DNA of 64,000 bases from Candidatus Thalassolituus haligoni (GTDB lineage: Bacteria > Pseudomonadota > Gammaproteobacteria > Pseudomonadales > Oceanobacteraceae). The notes under the pieces were generated by a model. It saw only the letters and a program-made list of their open reading frames with translations, was not told the DNA's origin and searched no databases. Below, one piece after another: positions 20,228 to 30,864 of the stretch. The position numbers and the translations under genes are program-made. The stretch is from positions 1,891,001 through 1,955,000 of the forward strand of contig NZ_CP139482.1 of assembly GCF_041222825.1 (NCBI RefSeq). Reading direction: 5' to 3'. The first letter of the stretch is position 1, and each line of letters starts with the position of its first letter.

Positions 20228-20779
20228 ATGCCACAGCAGTTGCCACCGTCTCAGCCTGTGTATGATGAAACACGGATTGACATTTCAATTGCGGATCAAC
20301 AGTTACGACTGACAACCGCTCAGGTTTGTATTATCTATCCGGTATCGACAGCCTTGAATGGGGCAGGGGAGCAGCAAAACTCCGGTTGCACCCCACGGGG
20401 GTGGCACCGCGTGGCGGCCCGTATCGGTGCTGGTTTACCAGCAAACTCGGTATTTATCGGTCGGCGTTTTACCGGCGAAGTGTACTCCGCTGCGTTGGCC
20501 AAGGATTTTCCTGCCCGTGACTGGATTTTAAGCCGTATTCTCTGGTTGCAGGGTCTGGAAATCGGGCGTAATCGCATGGGGCAGGTCGATTCCATGCGCC
20601 GCTATATTTATATTCACGGCACTCCGGATTCCGAACCGATGGGCGTGCCCGGCTCCCATGGCTGTATCCGCATGCGTAATCATGATCTGTTGGCGTTGTT
20701 TGATCTGATCAGTACCGACACCCTGGTGTGGATTCAGGCGCACAGTTTTGCGAGGATTCCATGTCGCAACCTGTCTTGA
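20228..20779 (+). CDS. L,D-transpeptidase (YkuD) family protein
   Basis: A 183-residue YkuD-domain protein. The active site is H130 (YIHGTPDS) and SHGCIRM with H144 and C146. The start at 20228 has a perfect AGGAGG seven bases upstream. No signal peptide or membrane anchor is visible, which is unusual for an enzyme acting on periplasmic peptidoglycan; it may act on cytoplasmic muropeptides, in keeping with its neighbour nagZ (inference). Its 3' end overlaps nagZ by 19 bases. Confidence 0.88.
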   Translation: MPQQLPPSQPVYDETRIDISIADQQLRLTTAQVCIIYPVSTALNGAGEQQNSGCTPRGWHRVAARIGAGLPANSVFIGRRFTGEVYSAALAKDFPARDWILSRILWLQGLEIGRNRMGQVDSMRRYIYIHGTPDSEPMGVPGSHGCIRMRNHDLLALFDLISTDTLVWIQAHSFARIPCRNLS

Positions 20780-21822
20780 TGGATACCGCAGCCATTGGGG
20801 TGATTGCTGATCTGCTAGGCCCGCAACTGCTAAAAGAAGACTGGCCAGTGCTGGAATCGGAGGCGTTAAGCGGTCTGATTCTGTTTACCCGCAACTATCA
20901 GAACCCGCAACAGCTGCAGCAGCTGACGGCGGATGTTCGTCATATCCGGCGTGATATTCCCTTGTTTGTTGATCAGGAAGGCGGGCGTGTACAACGCTTT
21001 CGAGAGGGGTTTACCCGCTTGCCGCCGATGGCGCTGCTGGGCGAAATATTCCAGACCCGGCCTGAATCGGCGCTGACACTGGCTCGGGACATCGGCTGGC
21101 TGATGGCAACGGAGCTGGTTCGTGGTGGTGTGGATGTCAGCTTCGCACCGGTACTGGATATTGAACGTGGTTGTTCGCAGGTGATTGGTAATCGTGCCTT
21201 TGCTACCGATGCGGCGGCGGTCAGCTTGCTGGCTGCTGCCTTGGTTGATGGCATGGCAGCCGCTGGTATGAAAGCGGTGGGCAAACACTTTCCGGGGCAT
21301 GGTGCGGTCGTCGCCGATTCTCACCGCGAGTTGCCGGTCGATCACCGCAGTTTGGCGCAGCTGGATTACGACATGCGGCCTTTTCACTACCTGATCGCAA
21401 CGGGGCGAATGGCAGGGGTGATGCCCGCACATGTGGTTTATCCAGCGCTGGATAACGCGCAGACGGCTGGGTTTTCCTGTCACTGGCTGACGCTGTTGCG
21501 GCAGCAGCTGGGTTTTACCGGCGTTGTCTTCAGTGATGATCTGACCATGGAAGGTGCCGCCCGCTATGGTAGCTACCGCCACCGGGCAGAACTGGCGATG
21601 GCCGCCGGTTGCAACGCGCTGGTGGTGTGTAATCGCCAGTCGGGCGAGTTGGAGGTGTTGCAGCATGTCGAACAGGCCTTGGCCCAAGGACGGCCCCGGC
21701 TGGATCTGTCGGGCTGGCAATATCAGCCGCCGCCGATGGCAGCAGAGGCGGCAGCCGTGACAGAGATAAACAAATCACTTGAACGTATTCGCTCCGGGTT
21801 AGCGGCGCTGACAGCGTCCTGA
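20761..21822 (+). CDS. nagZ: Beta-N-acetylhexosaminidase NagZ
   Basis: Cytoplasmic GH3 beta-N-acetylglucosaminidase of peptidoglycan recycling, removing GlcNAc from anhydro-muropeptides. The ATG at 20761 follows GAGGA and gives 353 residues. Family blocks: FVDQEGGRVQRF, SFAPVLDIE, AVGKHFPGHG followed by DSHRELP (the Asp-His acid/base dyad), and the nucleophile aspartate in FSDDLTMEGA. It overlaps the L,D-transpeptidase gene, indicating one transcript and a shared recycling role. Confidence 0.97.
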   Translation: MSQPVLMDTAAIGVIADLLGPQLLKEDWPVLESEALSGLILFTRNYQNPQQLQQLTADVRHIRRDIPLFVDQEGGRVQRFREGFTRLPPMALLGEIFQTRPESALTLARDIGWLMATELVRGGVDVSFAPVLDIERGCSQVIGNRAFATDAAAVSLLAAALVDGMAAAGMKAVGKHFPGHGAVVADSHRELPVDHRSLAQLDYDMRPFHYLIATGRMAGVMPAHVVYPALDNAQTAGFSCHWLTLLRQQLGFTGVVFSDDLTMEGAARYGSYRHRAELAMAAGCNALVVCNRQSGELEVLQHVEQALAQGRPRLDLSGWQYQPPPMAAEAAAVTEINKSLERIRSGLAALTAS

Positions 21823-21851
21823 TGGATATAAGATTTTTTCTGGCGTCCTGA

Positions 21852-22643
<792 letters not shown>

Positions 22644-22695
22644 TTTTACAGGAACCATGTCGCGTTGCGTGGCATGCTGCGGCCTACCGTTGCAT

Positions 22696-22714
22696 TACCA
22701 CGCGGAGCGTGGTA
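22696..22714. repeat. REP-like hairpin
   Basis: TACCACGC GGA GCGTGGTA is a perfect eight-base stem with three-base loop between convergent genes. A related stem with CCACGC/GCGTGG occurs at 57512-57538, so it may belong to a dispersed REP family. It could also stop transcription from either side. Confidence 0.6.
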
Positions 22715-22744
22715 CGAGAAATCTTCTGGCGTCAGACGGCTGTA

Positions 22745-23590
22745 TCAGCCCTGTGGGTCAAGCGCTGCTTCAGCCGTCAGGTCTGGAAATTCAACCGGTG
22801 TCAGTATCACCACAATCCCCAGCATGGGGTGGTCTATATAGTGTAATTCCTTGCTGCGCATGCGGCGCTTCTGCCGTACTTCGGTGGCCCGTATCGGGTA
22901 GCGGCCGTGAATGGTCAGCGGCTCTTCGATGGATTGTATGACGGGGAACGACGTAGTGCTGGTGTTGGCGACGCTACTGTTGAGGGTTTTCAGCTGCGGA
23001 TCTGTTGGCATTTGGCTGCTGAGATGCTGAACATGCAAATCGGTGGATATATGCAGATAGCGGCTAAGGTAGAGGCTGAAGCCGCCGGTAATCTGTATTT
23101 CCGGTTCGCCGCTATCGGTCAGGTTGACTGCATGGACGATGACTCCGGCGTCATCCTGCACCGGTTCAAGCCAGCTCTGGTGCCAGACCACGTCCATATC
23201 CGCTTGCGGGTCGATGCGGTTGGCTTCCCGTTTCAGCTGGAGTGTTGATAGTGGTGCCAGTGGTTGCCATAGCTCATCGGACATAACGATTGGCAATTTG
23301 AGGGCAGTAAGCCATTGCCTCTGGAGTTGGCGGTAACGGTAGAGAGCGACCACCGGGTTAAATCTTTTGGGTCTGGTGGTTGGCGCTGGAAATATCGATT
23401 CGCTGTTGATGATTATTTTGGGCCAGAGTTCCTGGTCGATGTCGCTGGCGTTGCGGTAGGCCACCAACATCACTTCTGCCCGGTACCAGTTGTCGCCAAA
23501 CGGCTGCCGGTTATCGGCGCTGGCGGGGGATGTTAACAGTGTGGCGAGGCTCAGAAATAACGCCATTTTGACGGAGTGAAACAGGTTCAA
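22745..23590 (-). CDS. CsiV family protein
   Basis: A 281-residue secreted protein with a signal peptide (cleavage near SPASA-DNRQ). YRAEVMLVAYRN near the start, LYLSRYLHISTDLHV in the middle and RRMRSKELHYIDHPMLGIVVILTPVEF at the end are the marks of the CsiV family, periplasmic peptidoglycan-associated proteins. The same gene lies between the MTIP gene and mfd in Pseudomonas. It starts three bases after mfd ends, so it is transcribed with it. Confidence 0.82.
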   Translation of the reverse strand: MNLFHSVKMALFLSLATLLTSPASADNRQPFGDNWYRAEVMLVAYRNASDIDQELWPKIIINSESIFPAPTTRPKRFNPVVALYRYRQLQRQWLTALKLPIVMSDELWQPLAPLSTLQLKREANRIDPQADMDVVWHQSWLEPVQDDAGVIVHAVNLTDSGEPEIQITGGFSLYLSRYLHISTDLHVQHLSSQMPTDPQLKTLNSSVANTSTTSFPVIQSIEEPLTIHGRYPIRATEVRQKRRMRSKELHYIDHPMLGIVVILTPVEFPDLTAEAALDPQG

Positions 23591-23593
23591 GGG

Positions 23594-26500
23594 TCAGAGT
23601 TCCTTTTGCAGTTCGGTCAGCACCTGGTCGATGACGTTAAAGCGCCGGTCGATAGTGTCCATGTTGAAGTAGAAACGCAAGGTGTGGCCACCTTCAAGCT
23701 TGTAGCTGTGGGATTTGCTTTGTACCAGCTTGACCAGGGTGAAGGGGTTGATTTTGGTTTCGGCGCTGAACTCCAGTCGACCGGAGTCGGAACCTACATC
23801 GAGTTTGGCAATACCCAGCGGGTTGAGTTGCAGTTTCAGCGATGTCTGGCGGAACAGGTTTTTTACCGCATCCGGCAGCAGTCCGAAACGATCGATCATT
23901 TCTACTTGCAGTTCTTTTAATTCGTTATCATTTTGGCCGTTGGCAATCCGTTTGTAGAGCGTCAGTCGGGTGTTGACGTCGGGCAGGTAGGTGTCAGGAA
24001 TCAGTGCCGGTATGTGTAAATTGACATCGGCCATCTGTTTTGGTGTCAGGTCGTCAGACGGCATTTTGCCGGAGCGCATGGCATTGACGGCCTGTTCGAG
24101 CATTTCCATATAAAGGGTGAAACCGATGGTTTCGATCTGGCCGCTTTGCTCTTCACCCAGGAGTTCACCCGCACCACGGATTTCCAGGTCGTGGGTCGCA
24201 AGCATAAAACCGGCACCCAGATCTTGCGCTGATGCAATGGCTTCCAGGCGTTTTTCGGCATCCTTGGTTATGACTTTTGGCGGTGGCGTCAGCAGATAGG
24301 CGTAGGCTTGATGGTGCGAGCGGCCAACACGACCACGCAGCTGGTGCAGCTGGGCCAGACCAAACTTGTCGGCCCGTTCAATGATGATGGTGTTGGCGGA
24401 AGGGATATCGATACCGGTTTCAATAATGGTGGTACAGACCAGCACATTAAAGCGTTTGTGGTAAAAATCGCTCATGACGCTTTCCAGCTCACGCTCCGAC
24501 ATCTGGCCGTGGGCAAAGACGACGCGGGCTTCTGGTACCAGCTGATCCAGTTCGCGAGTGAGTTTTTCGATGCTTTTGACTTCGTTGTGGAGGTAGTACA
24601 CCTGACCGCCACGGAGGATTTCCCGCAGAATGGATTCTTTGATGGTGGCTTCGTCGTATTGGCGCACAAAGGTTTTGACGCTCAGGCGTTTCGCCGGTGG
24701 TGTAGCAATAATCGACAGGTCGCGAATACTGGCCATGGCCATATTCAGTGTCCGGGGGATCGGCGTTGCCGTGAGAGTAAGGATGTCGACATTGGCCCGC
24801 AGAGCCTTGATACGCTCTTTTTGTTGTACGCCAAAGCGGTGTTCCTCGTCGATCACCAGTAGCCCCAGATGCTCAAAACGGACGTCTTTTTGCAGCAGCT
24901 TGTGGGTGCCGACCACGATATCGGTTTTGCCATCCAACATGCGTTCGAGTGCCAGTTGGGTCTCTTTGGCGGATTTGAAACGTGATAATACATCGACCTT
25001 GACCGGCCATTCAGCAAAGCGGTCGGCAAAGTTCTGGTAGTGCTGTTGCGCCAGCAGAGTGGTAGGTACGAGTACAGCGACCTGCTTGCCACTTTGAACC
25101 GCCATAAAGGCCGCCCGCATAGCCACTTCGGTTTTACCAAAACCGACATCGCCACACACCAGACGATCCATTGGCCGTGGTGAACACATATCGTTGATTA
25201 CGGCATCAATGGCGGTTTGCTGGTCGGGGGTTTCTTCGTAGGGGAAACCGGCGGTAAAGCGTTCGTATTCTTCGTCCGGGCCATTAAAAGCGAAGCCTTT
25301 GCGAGCTTCCCGGCGAGCATAGATTTCCAGTAACTCGGCGGCCGTATCGCGGATTTTCTCGGCGGCCTTGCGTTTGGCAACGGCCCATTTTTCAGTGCCC
25401 AAACGGCTGATTGGGATGGCGCCGTCTTCGGCACCGCCATAACGTGAAATCAGGTGCAGTGAAGAAACCGGTACGTACAACTTGCTGTTGCTGGCGTATT
25501 CGAGCACCAGGAATTCATTCAGCTGACCACCGGCATCCAGTGCCTGTAACCCCTGGTAGCGGCCAATGCCGTGATCCAGGTGAACGACCGGGGAGCCGGG
25601 CTTCAGCTCAGACAGATCACGAATAATGTTGTCAGCGTCAGTTTTTTGTTTGTTGCGGCGGCGGGTCTGACGAATACGTTGACCAAACAGTTCATTTTCG
25701 GTGATCAGCGCCAACGCCGGGCTACCGGCGATCACGACCCCTTTACCGAGCGGTGCAATGGTCAGCATCAGGCGATCATTGCTGCTGATGGCCGTTATCC
25801 AGTCCGGATGTTCACTGGCTCGAACCTTGATCCGGTTGAGCAGTTCCTTTAACGCTTCCCGGCGACCAGCTGATTCGGCGCAAAACAGGATACGGGTGTT
25901 CGGGTTGGCCTGCAGCCAGGATTGCAGCCGTTGTAACGGTTGTTCCAGTCGTGAATCAACGCTGATGTCGGCTGCTGGGCTGGTATCAAAATGAATCGCA
26001 CCGGCACGGGCGGGCATCTCTGTTTCGTACCACTGGATGCGCGGGTAGTCATTGAGGTGACTGAACAGCTGTTCGGTGGCAATAAACAACTCGCCAGGTG
26101 TCAGGATCGGGCGGGTGCGATCGTAGCGACGGCTTTCATGGCGTTGCTCCAGATCGCTGCGGAAATGTTTGGCACCTTGTTCGATAGCGGCATCGTGGAT
26201 GATCAGCGTGTTGCGGGGCAGGTGATCAAAAAAGTTGCCCAGATCATCGGCAAAAAACAACGGCAGGTAGTATTCGACCCCCGCTGGTGCAATACCCTGA
26301 GTGATGTCGACGTAAACCGAACAGTCGTTCGGGTTGTGTTCAAAAAAGTCGAACCAGCGCTGTTTGAACATCTTGATCGCCGCTGCATTGAGCGGGAATT
26401 CCCGTGCGGGCAGAATCCGGATGCTATTGACTTTATCCAGGGTGCGCTGGTTTTCGGGATCAAAGGTTCTCAGGGTTTCTATTTCGTCGTCGAACATGTC

Positions 26501-27049
26501 GATACGAAACGGCAACTCCTGACCCATTGGATAAATATCGACAATGGCGCCCCGAACGGCAAATTCGCCGTGTTCATACACCGTATCGACGCAATGATAG
26601 CCAGCTGCCTGTAGCTGTTTGCGGGTGTTCTCGACATTAAAGTGCTGACCGACATCCAGCGCAAAACTTTGGCCCTGATAAAAGCTGGCGGGTGGCAGGC
26701 GGTGTAGCAGGGTGGCGACCGGAATAATCAGTACCGCCTGACGAATATCCTGCAACTGGCTGAGCGTGGCAATCCGTTGGGAAACGATGTCCTGGTGCGG
26801 GGAAAACACGTCGTAGGGCAGGGTCTCCCAGTCGGGAAATAACAGTACCGGCAAGTTGGCAGCAAAAAAACGGATGTCTTCTTCCAGCTGCAGTGCGCTG
26901 GTGGTGTCGTTACAAACCACCAGGGTCAATCCCTTGTTTGACGATGCGGCCTGAGCAATGGCCAATGCCAGGCTTGCTCCCTCAAGATTGCCCCAGAAGC
27001 GACGTTCGGCAGCTTTGGTCGGCAGGTCGGGAGTCATCGGACTGGTCAT
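23594..27049 (-). CDS. mfd: Transcription-repair coupling factor Mfd
   Basis: Translocase that removes RNA polymerase stalled at DNA lesions and recruits UvrA. The ATG at 27049, with CGGAG upstream, gives 1151 residues, close to E. coli (1148); 25 further in-frame codons upstream look non-coding. Order seen: UvrB-like N-terminal region, the polymerase-interaction domain beginning LKPGSPVVHLDHGIGRYQG, Walker A GDVGFGKTE (about 630), Walker B VIDEEHRFG, LTATPIPRTL, the translocation motif near QLHQLRGRVGRS, and the C-terminal D7 domain. Confidence 0.98.
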   Translation of the reverse strand: MTSPMTPDLPTKAAERRFWGNLEGASLALAIAQAASSNKGLTLVVCNDTTSALQLEEDIRFFAANLPVLLFPDWETLPYDVFSPHQDIVSQRIATLSQLQDIRQAVLIIPVATLLHRLPPASFYQGQSFALDVGQHFNVENTRKQLQAAGYHCVDTVYEHGEFAVRGAIVDIYPMGQELPFRIDMFDDEIETLRTFDPENQRTLDKVNSIRILPAREFPLNAAAIKMFKQRWFDFFEHNPNDCSVYVDITQGIAPAGVEYYLPLFFADDLGNFFDHLPRNTLIIHDAAIEQGAKHFRSDLEQRHESRRYDRTRPILTPGELFIATEQLFSHLNDYPRIQWYETEMPARAGAIHFDTSPAADISVDSRLEQPLQRLQSWLQANPNTRILFCAESAGRREALKELLNRIKVRASEHPDWITAISSNDRLMLTIAPLGKGVVIAGSPALALITENELFGQRIRQTRRRNKQKTDADNIIRDLSELKPGSPVVHLDHGIGRYQGLQALDAGGQLNEFLVLEYASNSKLYVPVSSLHLISRYGGAEDGAIPISRLGTEKWAVAKRKAAEKIRDTAAELLEIYARREARKGFAFNGPDEEYERFTAGFPYEETPDQQTAIDAVINDMCSPRPMDRLVCGDVGFGKTEVAMRAAFMAVQSGKQVAVLVPTTLLAQQHYQNFADRFAEWPVKVDVLSRFKSAKETQLALERMLDGKTDIVVGTHKLLQKDVRFEHLGLLVIDEEHRFGVQQKERIKALRANVDILTLTATPIPRTLNMAMASIRDLSIIATPPAKRLSVKTFVRQYDEATIKESILREILRGGQVYYLHNEVKSIEKLTRELDQLVPEARVVFAHGQMSERELESVMSDFYHKRFNVLVCTTIIETGIDIPSANTIIIERADKFGLAQLHQLRGRVGRSHHQAYAYLLTPPPKVITKDAEKRLEAIASAQDLGAGFMLATHDLEIRGAGELLGEEQSGQIETIGFTLYMEMLEQAVNAMRSGKMPSDDLTPKQMADVNLHIPALIPDTYLPDVNTRLTLYKRIANGQNDNELKELQVEMIDRFGLLPDAVKNLFRQTSLKLQLNPLGIAKLDVGSDSGRLEFSAETKINPFTLVKLVQSKSHSYKLEGGHTLRFYFNMDTIDRRFNVIDQVLTELQKEL

Positions 27050-27667
27050 GCGTTCTCCGGGCAGGTGTGATTGGGTGAGGATCAACAGACGGCTAAGTGT
27101 AATCAATGGCTTACAGGGTGTCACAGGTTTCCCGCTGAGCAGCTGCGGTTTTGATGTGGGCGAAGTTGTTGAAACTGAATATTGGCGTTTGATCCGGGAT
27201 GGATCGGAATGAGCTGATTTGGTACTGGTCGTTGGCGATTGTTATCCGACTGACAGGTATTGAGCGATAGTGCACAAATTGAGGGTCTGCTGTTGCCAAT
27301 GTATTGAAAGTGTCACATCAAGCCGGATTTTTCTGTAAAAAATGTCGTAAAACAGCGCGGTTGTGCGTTCCTGTGCTGCAAAAACCAGGCGCTAAAAGGG
27401 GATAAAGCCGGTAAATTTTCTAATAAGTATGGTTTTTTGTTGGAAATTTACTACGTTAATTGACTGGTTTGAGTTGCCTGACGGCAAAGGTAGTTATTTT
27501 GCTGGTGGCTGATGGGGCTGGGTTCGTAATGTTTCGTAGGTTGTTTTAAAAAGTAGGTAGGTTTTCTACAAAGCAGGTTGCTTTTTGGCCGGATTGTGAT
27601 CTCAGGTCTGCGCGTGCATAATCCGCACCGTAATGATCCCTCGAATAATTGAATGGAAGGTTTGCCT
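27050..27667. other. Divergent intergenic region mfd/gap
   Basis: 618 bases without a supported gene. It must carry promoters for mfd (minus) and gap (plus), but no convincing hexamer pair was found. The part from about 27300 to 27600 is AT-rich. GGAAGG at 27655-27660 is the gap ribosome site. Confidence 0.5.
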
Positions 27668-29116
27668 GTGACCCAAGATATGCGCGACACCTGCTTGCAG
27701 GAATGGATGGAACGCGAAACGATCGCTGAATCCATGATTCCCCTGATTGGTGGTTTGTACCGCACTCACAATGTGATCACATCCTTGTATGGCCGTGCGA
27801 TCATCAATCGTTCTGTGATTGATATTCTGAAGGCTCACCGTTTTGTCCGTCATATGGAGAAACAGGAAGTTTCTGTTCAGGATACCTTTCCGATTCTCCA
27901 GATCCTGGCGGAGCTGGACGTTAACCGCGTACACGTCGATATTGGCCGTCTGGCCGTCAAGTTCCGTACCGAAGCGAATGGCCGTGACTTGCGGGCATTT
28001 GTGACGGATGAGTTGGGCGATGCGATTGGTCAAAGCACTGAAGATGGCGAAAACCGCGATATCGTATTGTATGGTTTTGGTCGTATTGGTCGTTTGCTGG
28101 CGCGTATCTTGATTGAAAAATCCGGTGGTGGCCGAGGTTTGCGTTTGCGTGCGATCGTGGTTCGTCGTGGCAAGGGTGATGACCTGGTCAAGCGCGCCAG
28201 TCTGCTGCGTCGCGATTCGGTTCACGGTACCTTTCGTGGCAGCCTGTCGGTTGACGAAGAGAATGAATGCCTGATTGCCAATGGCAACGTGATCAAGATT
28301 ATCTACGCTGGCAGCCCGACTGAGATTGATTATGCCGATTACGGTATCAAGAATGCGCTGGTGATTGATAATACCGGTGTGTGGCGCGATGAAGATGGCC
28401 TGAGTCAGCACCTGAAGTGCAACGGTGTTGCCCGTGTGCTGCTGACCGCGCCAGGCAAGGGCGATATCAAGAACATCGTCTACGGCATCAATAACGGTGA
28501 TATTGCCGAAACCGACAAGATTCTGTCTGCGGCTTCCTGTACCACCAATGCCATCACGCCGGTTCTGAAGGTGATGAACGACCAATACGGTATCGTCAGT
28601 GGCCATGTGGAAACGGTTCACTCTTATACCAACGACCAGAACCTGATTGATAACTACCATAGTGGTGATCGTCGTGGCCGTTCCGCGCCGCTGAACATGG
28701 TGATTACGGAAACGGGTGCCGCCAAGGCAGTTGCCAAGGCGCTGCCTGAACTCAAAGGTAAGTTGACCGGTAATGCGATCCGGGTTCCGACACCGAATGT
28801 GTCGATGGCAATTCTGTCATTGAACCTGAGCAAGGAAGTCAGTGTTGATGATGTTAACGAGTACCTGCGTGAAGCATCCTTGCGCTCAGATCTGCATCGT
28901 CAGATTGACTGGGTAAATTCACCGGAAGTGGTTTCTACTGACTTTGTCGGTAACAGTCATGCCGGTATCGTTGATGCCAAGGCCACCATTGTGAATGGCA
29001 ATCATGCCAACCTCTATGTCTGGTATGACAATGAATATGGCTATAGTCGTCAGGTGATCCGTATTGCGCATCAGTTGTGTGGCGTGGAATATCCGACCTA
29101 TCCGGTAAAAAACTGA
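27668..29116 (+). CDS. gap: Glyceraldehyde-3-phosphate dehydrogenase, long form
   Basis: NAD(P)-dependent GAPDH with about 120 extra N-terminal residues, a form known from Pseudomonas and marine relatives. A GTG at 27668 with GGAAGG seven bases upstream is preferred to the ATG at 27653 because homologues begin MT-x-Q/D-CLxEWxxRE. The product is 482 residues. VLYGFGRIGRLLARIL is the nucleotide-binding motif and AASCTTNAITPVLK contains the catalytic cysteine. It lies between mfd and nqr as in Pseudomonas. Confidence 0.93.
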   Translation: MTQDMRDTCLQEWMERETIAESMIPLIGGLYRTHNVITSLYGRAIINRSVIDILKAHRFVRHMEKQEVSVQDTFPILQILAELDVNRVHVDIGRLAVKFRTEANGRDLRAFVTDELGDAIGQSTEDGENRDIVLYGFGRIGRLLARILIEKSGGGRGLRLRAIVVRRGKGDDLVKRASLLRRDSVHGTFRGSLSVDEENECLIANGNVIKIIYAGSPTEIDYADYGIKNALVIDNTGVWRDEDGLSQHLKCNGVARVLLTAPGKGDIKNIVYGINNGDIAETDKILSAASCTTNAITPVLKVMNDQYGIVSGHVETVHSYTNDQNLIDNYHSGDRRGRSAPLNMVITETGAAKAVAKALPELKGKLTGNAIRVPTPNVSMAILSLNLSKEVSVDDVNEYLREASLRSDLHRQIDWVNSPEVVSTDFVGNSHAGIVDAKATIVNGNHANLYVWYDNEYGYSRQVIRIAHQLCGVEYPTYPVKN

Positions 29117-29527
29117 GTGTTTGCCCGTCGGTTGCTGTTTTGATCGGGCAATCTGACGGGTAATGCCTCTGCGCTGGCCGGGAGAGAAGGGTGTTTCTCT
29201 TCCGGCTGAGTTGCTTTCGATTGATCCCTGTCATTGTTTCTTGTTGTTGTACCCCGTCAATTTGTACTCTTTTGGTATACAGCGTTCCCTCTAAAGCATC
29301 GTCTTCAGATCCCCTTGATCGCTAGATTATTCGGGTGCGCATCTTTATACTTACCGCCGATTTTTCACTTAGTAAACTTAGCAAACGAGTATCCAAGTGC
29401 TTGTTTCCCAATGCAAATTGCAAGTAATACGGGCCTGCTTCCGATTTCAACGATGATTTTGGCGGCATTTTCGTGTGTTTGTGTTGAGGATCTGGCACGT
29501 CGGCACTCATGTGATTAGGCGAGGCAT
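29117..29527. other. Intergenic region gap/nqrA
   Basis: 411 bases with no gene. A stem TTGCCCG/CGGGCAA (29121-29151) and a second imperfect stem with GCCGG/CCGGC and AGAGAA/TTCTCT (29177-29206) follow gap and may end its transcript, though neither has a T-run. An extended -10 TGGTATACA at 29273-29281 is a weak nqr promoter candidate. GCGAGG precedes the nqrA start. Confidence 0.45.
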
Positions 29528-30862
29528 ATGATCAAAATTAAAAAAGGTCTCGACTTACCTATCACCGGAATTCCTGAGCAAACCATCACATCGGGCCAGA
29601 ACGTAACGGAAGTTGCGATACTGGGCGCGGACTATGTTGGTATGAAGCCAACGATGGCTGTTCAGGAAGGTGATTTGGTTAAGAAGGGGCAAGTCCTATT
29701 TACAGACAAGAAAACCGAAGGTGTGCAGTTCACCTCACCGGTTGCGGGTGTGGTCAAGGCGATTAATCGCGGTGATCGGCGCAAATTCTTGTCAGTTGTT
29801 ATCAAAATTGAAGGTTCCGATGAAGAAACCTTTAATAGCTATCCAGTGGATGCTCTGTCATCCCTGTCTGCAACGGATGTCCAGGCCAATCTGGTGAATT
29901 CCGGTCTGTGGACGACTCTGCGTACCCGCCCATATTCTCGGGTTCCGGCGCTGGACAGCACGCCGGAAGCAATTTTTGTTAATGCCATGGATACCAATCC
30001 ACTGGCGGCCAATCCGGAATTGATCATCGCTGAACAGGCTGAAGCGTTCAAAAATGGCATCCAGGTTTTGAATAACCTGACGGCTGGCAAGCTGTATGTG
30101 TGCAAGGCTGCGGGTGCCAATATTCCAGCAGCTGGTGTCGAGGCAGTGGAAGAATTTGCGGGTGTTCATCCCGCAGGTCTGCCGGGTACCCATATCCATT
30201 TTCTGCACCCGGTAAATGAGCATCGTACCGTCTGGACCATGGGTTATCAGGATGTGATTGCCGTCGGTATTCTGTTTACCACCGGCAAGTTGTCTTCCGA
30301 ACGTGTGGTCGCTCTGGCAGGCCCACAGGTCAAGCAGCCTCGTCTGGTTCGTACTCTGGTGGGTGCCAGCTTGCAGCAGTTGACTGCTGGCGAACTGGTG
30401 GATGATGAGAATCGTATTGTTACTGGTTCGGTGTTTGGTGGGCGTACGGCTGAAGGGGCTGAAGCCTTTCTGGGCCGTTACCACAATCAGGTCAGTGTAC
30501 TGCGCGAAGGACGTGAACGGCCGTTGTTGCATTACTTGACACCGGGCGCCAATCGTTTTTCTGTGATGCCGATTTACCTGTCCAATCTGATGAAGAAAAC
30601 GTTCCCGTTCTCAACCTCTACCAACGGCAGTGAGCGTGCCATGGTGCCCGTAGGTGCCTATGAACGCATTATGCCGCTGGATATGCTGCCAACCCAATTG
30701 TTGCGCGCATTGATCGTTGAAGATATGGAATCGGCCGTTGCGCTGGGTGCGCTGGAGCTGGATGAAGAAGATCTTGCTCTGTGTTCTTTTGTTTGCCCTG
30801 GCAAATATGAGTATGGCCCGATCCTGCGTAAAAATCTTACTCGAATTGAGGCGGAGGGCTGA
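29528..30862 (+). CDS. nqrA: Na+-NQR subunit A
   Basis: Peripheral quinone-associated subunit of the Na+-translocating NADH:quinone reductase. 444 residues, typical length. Start [14 protein letters not shown] and the biotinyl/lipoyl-like region [18 protein letters not shown]...[14 protein letters not shown] are the family opening; [13 protein letters not shown] and [21 protein letters not shown] follow. First gene of nqrABCDEF, two bases before nqrB. Confidence 0.97.
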   Translation: MIKIKKGLDLPITGIPEQTITSGQNVTEVAILGADYVGMKPTMAVQEGDLVKKGQVLFTDKKTEGVQFTSPVAGVVKAINRGDRRKFLSVVIKIEGSDEETFNSYPVDALSSLSATDVQANLVNSGLWTTLRTRPYSRVPALDSTPEAIFVNAMDTNPLAANPELIIAEQAEAFKNGIQVLNNLTAGKLYVCKAAGANIPAAGVEAVEEFAGVHPAGLPGTHIHFLHPVNEHRTVWTMGYQDVIAVGILFTTGKLSSERVVALAGPQVKQPRLVRTLVGASLQQLTAGELVDDENRIVTGSVFGGRTAEGAEAFLGRYHNQVSVLREGRERPLLHYLTPGANRFSVMPIYLSNLMKKTFPFSTSTNGSERAMVPVGAYERIMPLDMLPTQLLRALIVEDMESAVALGALELDEEDLALCSFVCPGKYEYGPILRKNLTRIEAEG

Positions 30863-30864
30863 TT

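Noticed and set aside
23576..23920. Plus-strand frames inside mfd and csiV
   Set aside because: Antisense shadows; the minus-strand genes have full motif support.
29234..29518. 94-codon frame between gap and nqrA
   Set aside because: No ribosome site, unusual composition, and it overlaps the expected nqr promoter region.
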